This document shows, in pieces, positions 1 through 7,463 of a stretch of 64,000 bases of DNA. Each line of letters opens with the position of its first letter. Positions within the stretch are counted from its first letter, which is position 1. Source of the stretch: Rhodanobacter sp. PCA2 (lineage in GTDB: Bacteria; Pseudomonadota; Gammaproteobacteria; Xanthomonadales; Rhodanobacteraceae). The notes beneath the pieces were generated by a model. That model was not told the origin of the DNA, made no database searches, and saw nothing but the letters and a program-made list of their open reading frames with translations. The translations under genes were made by a program, and so were the position numbers. The DNA is taken from assembly GCF_013620825.1 (NCBI RefSeq), contig NZ_NJIC01000009.1, forward strand, positions 62,743 to 126,742, read 5' to 3'.

Positions 1-293
1 CCGGGCGGGTTTCTGGGTGACGGGGAAGAGGGTCGCACGTCCTCGCCGGTGGCGGGTATGGACATCAGTCGCACGTGCCCCTCGGGCGTGAGCACCTTGA
101 TGCGGTACTCGGTGCGGCGGTCCCGGCGCACCGATTCGGCCGACAGCACCTGGCCGTTGGTTTCCTGCTGCGCCCGGGTCACCGCCTCGCCCAGGCTGAG
201 GTCGCCGGACCTGGCCTGCGCCAGCGCCGCGGGGCTGGCGCCCAGCATCAGCGCCAGGGGTACGAGCAACGGGAGGATTCGGTAGGCCTTCAT
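1..293 (-). CDS. PepSY-domain secreted protein (partial, runs off window)
   Basis: The reading frame opens with an ATG at 293 and stays open to the first base, so the C-terminus lies outside the window. It starts MKAYRILPLLVPLALMLGA, a signal peptide with a probable AxA cleavage near residue 25. The mature part has the pattern LSLGEAVTRAQQETNGQVLS followed by RTEYRIKVLTPEGHVRL, which resembles the small PepSY fold of Gammaproteobacteria, often found next to two-component systems. The function is not established. No partner is visible because the next gene downstream is beyond the edge. Confidence 0.7.
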   Translation of the reverse strand, partial: MKAYRILPLLVPLALMLGASPAALAQARSGDLSLGEAVTRAQQETNGQVLSAESVRRDRRTEYRIKVLTPEGHVRLMSIPATGEDVRPSSPSPRNPP

Positions 294-386
294 CGGGATG
301 CTTCGACCACGGTCTGTCTCTGGCCGTTCAGTTTGGGCAAACAGGGCTGAATAGTGACCGGACGGGCGGCCGCTGTCACGCCGCGG

Positions 387-1412
387 CTAATGGGAGCATT
401 CCAGCGGCGCCAGCGCCCGCTCGATCAGCGCCCAGCCCGCGCCGGGCAGGTGCGCGCCCTCGCTGAGCGCGCGGCGGAAACCGCGGGCGCCCGGTTCGCC
501 CTGGTACAGGCCGAGCAGGTGCCGGGTGATGTGCTTGAGCGCGGTGCCGCGCGCCAGCTCGGCCTCCACGTAGGGGCGCAGGCGCAGCAGCACGTCCGCG
601 CGGGCTGGCAGCGGCGTGCCGTACAGCGCGTGTTCGACGCGCGCCAGCACGTAGGGGTCGTGGTAGGCGGCACGGCCCAGCATCACGCCGTCCAGCTCGG
701 CCAGTTGGGCCTGGACCTGTTCCACCGTGGCGATGCCGCCGTTGATCGCCACCACCAGCTGCGGGAATTCGCGCTTGAGCCGGTGCACGCGCGGATAGTC
801 CAGCGGCGGTATCTCGCGGTTCTCCTTCGGCGACAGGCCCTTGAGCCAGGCCTTGCGCGCGTGCACCACCAGCACCTCGACGCCGGCTTCCAGCATGGTT
901 TCGGTGAAGTGCTGGAGGTCGGCGTAGTCGTCCTGCTCGTCCACGCCGATACGGCATTTCACGGTGACCGGCACGCTCACCGCGTCGCGCATCGCCTTCA
1001 CGCACTCGGCCACCAGCGCCGGCTCGTACATCAGGCAGGCGCCGAAGCGGCCGGACTGCACGCGGTCGGAAGGGCAGCCCACGTTGAGGTTGATCTCGTC
1101 GTAGCCGGCGGCCGCGCCCAGTCGGGCCGCCTCCGCCAGCTCGGCCGCCTCGCTGCCGCCCAGCTGCAGGGCCACCGGGTGTTCCTCGTGGCTGTGCTCC
1201 AGCAGGCGCAACTGCCGCCCGCGCACCAGCGCCGCGCTGGTCACCATCTCGGTGTACAGCCGCGCGTGGGGCGAGAGCAGGCGATGGAAGAACCGGCAGT
1301 GCCGGTCCGTCCAGTCCATCATCGGGGCGACGCTGATGCGCCAGTCGCCCGGGTCCAGCGGTTTCTGGCCAGGCGGCTGGTGGACATTCAAGGCGGTCGG
1401 GTTTTCGGGCAT
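387..1412 (-). CDS. dusA: tRNA-dihydrouridine synthase A
   Basis: A flavin enzyme that reduces uridine to dihydrouridine in the D-loop of tRNA. The chosen start gives 341 residues (MPENPTALNVH...), near the usual DusA length; an upstream in-frame ATG at 1526 adds only low-complexity residues. Family marks are the FMN-site sequence APMMDWTDRH, the segment EINLNVGCPSDRVQSGRFGA with the catalytic cysteine, VKCRIGVDEQD, VVHARKAWLKGLSP and the phosphate-binding INGGI. The LSPKENREIPPL stretch is typical of DusA rather than DusB or DusC. It appears to stand alone, with about 200 bp separating it from hipA. Confidence 0.95.
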   Translation of the reverse strand: MPENPTALNVHQPPGQKPLDPGDWRISVAPMMDWTDRHCRFFHRLLSPHARLYTEMVTSAALVRGRQLRLLEHSHEEHPVALQLGGSEAAELAEAARLGAAAGYDEINLNVGCPSDRVQSGRFGACLMYEPALVAECVKAMRDAVSVPVTVKCRIGVDEQDDYADLQHFTETMLEAGVEVLVVHARKAWLKGLSPKENREIPPLDYPRVHRLKREFPQLVVAINGGIATVEQVQAQLAELDGVMLGRAAYHDPYVLARVEHALYGTPLPARADVLLRLRPYVEAELARGTALKHITRHLLGLYQGEPGARGFRRALSEGAHLPGAGWALIERALAPLECSH

Positions 1413-1610
1413 TTCCGGCAATTTTCGGGGGTTGGGTGTTGCCGTGCTACGGCAAATGCCGCACGGCCAGCCACATGGCGCAGCGATGGGATGCCATCGC
1501 GGAGCGCTGCGGGAGCGACGGCCCAATAGGGTACACCGCGCAAATCAGGCCCAGGCGCGATGGCGCCGTGGTGCATGCCGAGGCACGGACCTTCGGAAAG
1601 TACGCGCGGC

Positions 1611-2867
1611 TTACCGGTCCGGATCGATGACGGCCTGCATCAGCGCAATCCCGCCCAGGGAAGCACCCAGCGCGCGCGCGCGTTGCTGCCAGTCACGCAC
1701 TGCCGCGCGTACCTGGCCGGCGATCGCGTCGGCGGCCTTCGCGGAGAGGCGATAGTAGTCGGCCGTGGCCAGCAGCAGGCGCGAATCGGGCGACGGATCG
1801 CGGTCGTCGATCGCGAGCACGTGATGGTCCTTGTCGGGATTCGGGTTCACATCGAATGCCGGCGACAGCTGCCAGCCGTCGCCCGCCCGCAGGAAGCCGT
1901 GATTGCGCAAGTGATCGTCGCGGTTGCCGATCAGGATGTTGAAGAGGACGCGTCGGAACAGCTGTTCAAGGTCGCGCGCAATCTGCGTGGAAGTGCCGCT
2001 GGTCTCGATGACCTGCACGAGGTCCAGGTAGCTGTGGCCCTCGCTCCCGGTGGCGTCCAGCTGGGCCATGGCCGACGAGAACATGCGGCGCGAGTTCGGG
2101 GTGCGATCGAAGCGCTGCACTGTGTAGGTGTGACCACGATCCGAGAACTGCATCAGCCGTGCCTCGGGCATGGCTATGCCTGCGTCGAGCGAGAGCTGGC
2201 AGGCCAGGAACTCCCACAACCCAACGTCGACGCGGTCATCGTTGGACGGGAATTTGGCCAGCCACAGCTGTCCAGCCTGATCGCGGAAGCTGGCTTTCGG
2301 CCGGGCGCCGCCGAGCGAAGCGCCTGGCGCCACGATCTGCTTGATCCAGCGGACCATCTCGTCGGACAGGTCGGTATCGCCGCTCTCCACGTGCGCGGCG
2401 ATACCTTCGAGCTGGCGCAGTTCGGTGATCGGCGGGGCGCTGAGCATGCGGTCGTCCACATGGCGCCCGGACTCCGGGTCCACCAGGCGCAGCGCTCCCA
2501 TGCGGGATTCGTCATTGACGCCTGCCAGGTAATCCCACGCACGCAGGTTGCGCGCTTTGCGCCCCGCTTCGCGCGCCTCGATCGCCTCGCGGCGGTCCAT
2601 CAGGCGCTTGCCCCAGCGATCGGGGGAGCAGTCCAGAAAGGCACCCGACAGTTCGTTGGCGCCAGCCCTCGCATACTGCTGGCCGGCTCCAAGGTAGAGC
2701 TCGTGATCCAGCGGGAATCCCGCTACCGGCCCGGCGCTGGCCAGCCAGTCGGTGGCGTACTCGAAGCTGATCGTGTCCCCGGTCCTGCTCGCCGTCTTCG
2801 ACAGGTGACCGACAAAGGCCGAACCGCCCAGGGATTCGTCGTCGATCCAGACTTCCAGATGATTCAC
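1611..2867 (-). CDS. hipA: HipA-family serine/threonine kinase toxin
   Basis: A 418-residue kinase of the HipA type; E. coli HipA phosphorylates glutamyl-tRNA synthetase and causes growth arrest. Visible motifs in order: SLGGARPK (184-191, Gly-rich loop), the AKFP lysine (204-207), QRFDR (251-255), the catalytic loop GNRDDHLRNHGF (314-325) and the metal-binding SPAFDVNP (335-342). The active-site aspartates are intact, so it should be a live kinase. Its start overlaps the end of hipB by 4 bp (ATGA), the usual hipBA arrangement. The substrate of this homologue is unknown; several HipA subfamilies act on other aminoacyl-tRNA synthetases. Confidence 0.92.
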   Translation of the reverse strand: MNHLEVWIDDESLGGSAFVGHLSKTASRTGDTISFEYATDWLASAGPVAGFPLDHELYLGAGQQYARAGANELSGAFLDCSPDRWGKRLMDRREAIEAREAGRKARNLRAWDYLAGVNDESRMGALRLVDPESGRHVDDRMLSAPPITELRQLEGIAAHVESGDTDLSDEMVRWIKQIVAPGASLGGARPKASFRDQAGQLWLAKFPSNDDRVDVGLWEFLACQLSLDAGIAMPEARLMQFSDRGHTYTVQRFDRTPNSRRMFSSAMAQLDATGSEGHSYLDLVQVIETSGTSTQIARDLEQLFRRVLFNILIGNRDDHLRNHGFLRAGDGWQLSPAFDVNPNPDKDHHVLAIDDRDPSPDSRLLLATADYYRLSAKAADAIAGQVRAAVRDWQQRARALGASLGGIALMQAVIDPDR

Positions 2868-3271
2868 GGCTTGGGTTTCCGAGTCCGTGGTCGTACCGGC
2901 GGCACTGACGAAGTGGAGAGCGAGGCAGGCGCAGGCGGCGGCTGCGGCGTGGGGGCGGTCCGCATGCGGAGCGGGGCATTCGTGCGCCGGAGTGCGTTGT
3001 CCTGCAGCTCGCGACCGAGGGTGTCCTGCGCGGCAAGCAGGTCGATGTCGCCGGCCAGGCCGAGCACGGTCAGCACCCGCAGCACGGTTGCCATACTGGT
3101 CGATGGGTCGCCGTTCTCAAGCTTGGCGATGGTCGGGACGCTGACCCCCACGCGCTCCGCCATCACCTCCTGGGTCATCGAGCGACGCATCCGGGCGGCG
3201 CGCAGGCGCTGGCTCAACGCCTCGATCTGGCGCTGTACGCGGGGATGGGTCGGGGGAATCCGTTTCGCCAT
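2864..3271 (-). CDS. hipB: HipB-like Xre antitoxin and repressor
   Basis: A 135-residue protein with a helix-turn-helix of the Xre/Cro type at about residues 20-78 (LRAARMRRSMTQEVMAERVG, then SVPTIAKLENGD). The C-terminal third is Pro/Arg/Thr-rich and probably unstructured, longer than in E. coli HipB (88 residues). Its place directly before hipA with overlapping stop and start codons points to the antitoxin and operon repressor. The palindrome immediately upstream of its start codon is the likely operator. Confidence 0.88.
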   Translation of the reverse strand: MAKRIPPTHPRVQRQIEALSQRLRAARMRRSMTQEVMAERVGVSVPTIAKLENGDPSTSMATVLRVLTVLGLAGDIDLLAAQDTLGRELQDNALRRTNAPLRMRTAPTPQPPPAPASLSTSSVPPVRPRTRKPKP

Positions 3272-3272
3272 A

Positions 3273-3318
3273 CCAAATTAAATTACAGTTCCCGGCCGGA
3301 AACGCAAGTTAATTTTGG
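3273..3318 (-). promoter_or_regulatory. Candidate HipB operator/promoter (imperfect palindrome)
   Basis: This 46-bp stretch directly before hipB is far more AT-rich than its surroundings. It forms an imperfect inverted repeat: the outer arms CCAAATTAA and TTAATTTTGG face each other and the centre is CCGGCCGG. About 16 of 23 positions pair. The location suits autoregulation by HipB; no binding data can be seen from sequence. Confidence 0.5.
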
Positions 3319-3559
3319 ATTTCGTGGCTTGTTGGTTCAGGTTGAGGGTCAGCCGCACCCGGTCGCTGGCGGCGACGTTGCCGTTGTTTGAGGAGGACTG
3401 GCGTTGCCGGCGGACGCAGCATTACGTGCCGGCGCTCCGTCGTGGGGCCGTTCCCGATGGGCGTGCCGGAATCGTCCCAGCCGAGGAAACCTCCGGGAAG
3501 ACTTGCGGGGTCAATGCCACGCCGCCCCGCGTTCGGCTCCGGGATTCGCCCGTGGCGGA

Positions 3560-5212
3560 TCAGCCTTGCGGGCTGGGCGGTGGTTTCTTTCTCACCGGGG
3601 TTTTCCGGGGCGTGAGGGTGTTCTTCGCCGGGGTGGCGGGAGTCGCGGGTGCGGGCGTGGGAGCTGCGGACGTCGCCGGTGCCAGCCCTGGCGCGTTGGC
3701 GACCCGTGACCGCAGCAGCTGGCAGAGGGAGTCGAAGCGGCAGCAGCATTCCTGGTAGCCGCCGTTGTCGCCGGTGAGGCCCAGCGCGGCGTAGTGGTGC
3801 AGGCCGCGCGGCGGAAGCGTGGCGGCGGTGCCGCCTGGTGCGGGCCAGTCGAGCTGGCCGTTGCCGGCCACGCGGGCGGGGACCAGCCAGTAGTCGCCGG
3901 TGGCGTACAGGCCGCCCGGCGCGAACGTGACCTGCACGCCGTCCTCCAGCGCGATCGCCGCGCCCTCGCTCACCGGCAGCACGCCTTGCGCGTTCGCTCC
4001 GTCGCGCTGGTCCCAGCGGCGCAGCAGCGGATGGCTGGCGGGATTGGTGTCCAGCGTCCACGGCGTGACGCCTTGCGGCACGGCCAGCGTGACGCTGCCG
4101 TCGGCCGCGCTGGCCGCCAGCACCTGCAGCAGCGGCCAGGCGCGCTGGCCCAGCGTGTAGCCGTCGTCGACCAGTTCCACCCAGTCGTTCGCCGCCAGCC
4201 CCAGCCGCGCGTCGCGGCCGAAGCGCTGCAGCGGCACGGTGAGCGTGCGGCTGCCGTCGTCGGCCGCCGCGCCCAGCACGGCGGGGCCCGCGACGGGGAA
4301 CACCACCGAGCCGTTCTCGCGCGACCACTTGAAAGTGGCGGTGCCGGCGAGGCCGGGCTGGTGGATCTCGACCCGGTACAACTGGTTCTCCATGCCGCGG
4401 TAGCGCGCATCGGCGGCGATCACGCAGGGATCGTTGTCCGCCACCGTGGGCCCCAGCTCCGCGCGCAGACCGGGCAGCGCGTAGGCGCGCCGGGTGTCCA
4501 GCAGCTGGCGGAGCAGGGTGCACGGGTCGGTGTTGCCGGCCTGGTTGCCGCCTTTCAGCGCCTGCCCGAGCTGGTTCACCGCAGCGAGCTGCTGGTCGAT
4601 CGCGGCGGTGTCGGTGGTGCTGGTGGCGGCCTGCCGGCGCGTGTTCAGCGCGGTGGCGACGTCGGCCAGCCGCTGCTGCGCATGCGGCTGGTCCAGCATG
4701 CGCAGCTGCCACACGACTTGTCCGCGCGAGCAGGTGTCGATGCCGTCCAGCGCGCTGTCCAGGCTGGACGGCGCCTCGATCCACGACAGGTGGCGCTCCC
4801 ACACGTCCAGCCACAGCGCGAAGCTGGCCGGCGGATTCTCGAAGCCGCTCTTGCCGTCGCCCACGCCGTAGTCGGGGGTGGGTGCGTTCGGCTGCTGCGC
4901 AAGCGTGCAGGCGGCCTCGTTGGCGCACAGGATGCCGTCCACGTAGAAGTGCCCGGGCGCGAGCTGCCAGTCGGTGAGCGGCAGCGGCTTGCTGTTGCCG
5001 TTCGGGTCGGTGGTGGCGCTGGCGAGGGCGAAGCCGCCGCCGGCCGCCCAGCACGGGCCGACCAGGTCGCGCACCAGGGTGTGCAGCAGGTGCAGCTGGA
5101 TCTGCGTCTGTTCGTTCCAGTCCGCTTCCAGCAGCACGCGGCCCTGCTGCTGGAACACCTGGCTGTAGTGCTGCTTCGGGTCGAAGGTGACACGTGCGAA
5201 GTCGCCTTTCAT
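3560..5212 (-). CDS. DUF6519 family protein of the contractile injection system
   Basis: A 550-residue protein with the N-terminal signature MKGDFARVTFDP, HYSQVFQQQGRVLLEADWNE, which marks the DUF6519 family found at the ends of contractile-injection and tailocin-like clusters. A spike, fibre-base or chaperone-like role has been guessed for such proteins, but none is established. The middle contains YRVEIHQPG followed by FKWSRENGSV, typical of this family. From about residue 505 the tail is rich in Ala, Pro and Lys and probably disordered. It is the last gene of the operon, 19 bp after the beta-helix tail gene. Confidence 0.85.
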   Translation of the reverse strand: MKGDFARVTFDPKQHYSQVFQQQGRVLLEADWNEQTQIQLHLLHTLVRDLVGPCWAAGGGFALASATTDPNGNSKPLPLTDWQLAPGHFYVDGILCANEAACTLAQQPNAPTPDYGVGDGKSGFENPPASFALWLDVWERHLSWIEAPSSLDSALDGIDTCSRGQVVWQLRMLDQPHAQQRLADVATALNTRRQAATSTTDTAAIDQQLAAVNQLGQALKGGNQAGNTDPCTLLRQLLDTRRAYALPGLRAELGPTVADNDPCVIAADARYRGMENQLYRVEIHQPGLAGTATFKWSRENGSVVFPVAGPAVLGAAADDGSRTLTVPLQRFGRDARLGLAANDWVELVDDGYTLGQRAWPLLQVLAASAADGSVTLAVPQGVTPWTLDTNPASHPLLRRWDQRDGANAQGVLPVSEGAAIALEDGVQVTFAPGGLYATGDYWLVPARVAGNGQLDWPAPGGTAATLPPRGLHHYAALGLTGDNGGYQECCCRFDSLCQLLRSRVANAPGLAPATSAAPTPAPATPATPAKNTLTPRKTPVRKKPPPSPQG

Positions 5213-5231
5213 GGTCGATCTCCTGACTCGC

Positions 5232-7463
5232 TCAACTCGCGTGGAGGATGCCGGCGTCCGTGCCCGCCGGAACGTATTCCTGCAGCCGCGCCGCGAGGTT
5301 CGCCTCGCGCTGCGGTTCGTACAGGTCGTGGTAGACGCCCATCGCCGAACGGTCGGACGCGCCGCTGCGGATCTCCGCGCAGCAGTCGTCCGCCAGGCGC
5401 AGGTAGTGCGGCGCGCCGTAGCGCAGGCGGCGGAACTGCGGCACCACGCGCAGCCGCTCGGCGGCGCGTTGCGCGGGCGCGACCGCGGCCAGCGCCAGGT
5501 CGGGCTGGCAGTGGAAGCGCAGCGGCGTGCGCGAACCGTCGGCCACGTAGCAGAAGCGCACGCAGCCCTGCTGCCGGCGCAGCACGCGCAGCGGCGCGGC
5601 GAAGATCGAATCCTCGGCCAGCAGCACGCCGTGCGCCTGCACCGCGCCGATCACCGTGCAGCGGCGGAAGCTGGCGTCCACGTAGGCCACCGCTTCGTCC
5701 GGAGCGCCCAGCGCCACGCGTTCGAGGCCGGTGGCGTCGAGGATGCTGTCGCACAGTTCCAGCGTGGGCGGATCGCCGCGCCGCGCGGGGCTGATCACCG
5801 AGATCGCGCCGACGATGCTGTGGTCGATGCGCAGCGCGGCGCGGGTGCCGTCCAGCGTGATGCTGGGCTCGCTGGGGCGCTTCGGGTCGCAGTCGCATTG
5901 CAGCGCCCAGCCCGGCACCAGGGTGCAGTGGCGGATCACCAGTTCGCACAGGTCGTCGTCCGGCGCGGCTTCCTCCGGCGCGCCCTGCACATCGATGCCG
6001 CGGCCCACCACCAGCAGGCCGTCCAGCAGCACGCGGCTGCCGGCGCCGCCGCGGATGCCCAGCGCGTCCGGCTGGCTGGCGCGCACGTCGAGCAGGCGCA
6101 GCACCGGCCGCGTGCCTTCGGCGGCGCGCAGCTGGATCGCCTCGCCGGTGTCCAACTGCAGGTCCACGCTGCCTTCGTACACGCCGCTCTCGGCCAGTTC
6201 GATCACCAGCGCGCGCAGCGCCGGCGTTGCCGCTTTGGCCTGCACCCAGGCGGCGAGCGCGGCGGCGATGCTGTCGAAGTGGCCGGGCGGCCAGCCGCCG
6301 GCGCTGCCGGCGGGCAGCGCGGCGTGCACCACGTAACGCGTGGCGCCGGCCAGCTCGGGCGTGACGCGCAGGTACTCGCCGCCGCCGAGGTCGGCGGCGA
6401 AGCCGTACTGGTACGACACCCACACGCCGCGTTTCGGCCGCTGGTTCGCGGGGAACATCAGGCGGCCGCGTTCGGGATCGACCGCCACGCGCCCGCGCGG
6501 CACCTGTCCGCGCCAGCCCGACAGCTCGGCCGGCAGCAGCGCCTCGCGCGGCACCGGCAGGCCCTGGCCCTTGGCTGGCCAGTCCGGCGCCCAGATCTGC
6601 ACGCTGCGGCCGTCGCCGTAGAGTTCGTCCGGCACGCTGGCCTGGCCGTCCACCGGCGGCCCGCCGGCGAAACGCCAGCGGCGCAGCGGCAGCGGCAGGT
6701 TGCGTTCGTCGGCGATGTGGGTGGGTTCGGTTTCCTCCACCGGCAGCTGGAACAGCGGCGTGTCGTTGCCCAGCACGCTGAAGCTGAAGCACTGCGGGCC
6801 GCGTTCCTCGATGCAGTAGGCCGGCGTGCAGGTGACCGGATAGCTGCGCAGGCGGCAGGTGAACACGCCCACCGCGGGAATGTTGTGGCGGCCGCGGCGA
6901 TGGTGGCTGCCCATGCGCCGCACATCGACGCTGTGCGCGAACGGGTCGAACGCGCCGTTGGCCCAGCCCAGCAGTTGCAGCCTGCCCGGATCGCGCAGGT
7001 CGGCGCTGCCGCCGCGACGCGGATGCACGTGGTCCAGGTGCTGCATCCAGCCCAGTTCGCGGTAGAACTCAGCCGCGCGCGCGGGCCAGCCGGCGGCGTC
7101 GCGGGCGAGGTCTTCCAGCAGCGACAGCGTGCCCTTGCGGCGGCGCGCGTCGATGGTGTTGGCCACGTCGGCACGCGGCGCCAGCACGCGGCCCAGGCGT
7201 GCGTCGCAGCCGCCGTCCTCGCCCAGCGTGGCCGCCTCGGGCAGCAGCGTGTAGCCCAGCAGGTCGCCGATGTACGGCACCACCCAGTCGTCGCAGGTTT
7301 CGATGAACCAGTTGTCGTACAGGCGCGCGATGTCCTGTTCCAGCACGTCGGCCTGGCGCGCCAGCACGCGCAGGAAGTCGCGCAGCGCATGACCCTGGTC
7401 CGCGTCGCGCATGCGGTAGACCACCGGCAGCAGGTCGTACAGCCGATCCGGGCGCGGGTTCAT
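5232..7463 (-). CDS. Phage-tail-like baseplate/fibre protein with beta-helix region
   Basis: A 743-residue protein. The N-terminus (MNPRPDRLYDLLPVVYRMRD) and LYDNWFIETCDDWVVPYIGD match the conserved head of tail proteins in eCIS clusters, thought to join the baseplate. The second half (about 430-680) shows repeating short strands with alternating hydrophobic residues (VIELAESGVYEGSV, LVIRHCTLVPG, LRIDHSIVGAI, LELCDSILDATG), as in right-handed parallel beta-helices, so it may be a surface-facing fibre or tip element. Its start overlaps the stop of the preceding baseplate gene by 4 bp. The host-binding role is inference. Confidence 0.82.
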   Translation of the reverse strand: MNPRPDRLYDLLPVVYRMRDADQGHALRDFLRVLARQADVLEQDIARLYDNWFIETCDDWVVPYIGDLLGYTLLPEAATLGEDGGCDARLGRVLAPRADVANTIDARRRKGTLSLLEDLARDAAGWPARAAEFYRELGWMQHLDHVHPRRGGSADLRDPGRLQLLGWANGAFDPFAHSVDVRRMGSHHRRGRHNIPAVGVFTCRLRSYPVTCTPAYCIEERGPQCFSFSVLGNDTPLFQLPVEETEPTHIADERNLPLPLRRWRFAGGPPVDGQASVPDELYGDGRSVQIWAPDWPAKGQGLPVPREALLPAELSGWRGQVPRGRVAVDPERGRLMFPANQRPKRGVWVSYQYGFAADLGGGEYLRVTPELAGATRYVVHAALPAGSAGGWPPGHFDSIAAALAAWVQAKAATPALRALVIELAESGVYEGSVDLQLDTGEAIQLRAAEGTRPVLRLLDVRASQPDALGIRGGAGSRVLLDGLLVVGRGIDVQGAPEEAAPDDDLCELVIRHCTLVPGWALQCDCDPKRPSEPSITLDGTRAALRIDHSIVGAISVISPARRGDPPTLELCDSILDATGLERVALGAPDEAVAYVDASFRRCTVIGAVQAHGVLLAEDSIFAAPLRVLRRQQGCVRFCYVADGSRTPLRFHCQPDLALAAVAPAQRAAERLRVVPQFRRLRYGAPHYLRLADDCCAEIRSGASDRSAMGVYHDLYEPQREANLAARLQEYVPAGTDAGILHAS

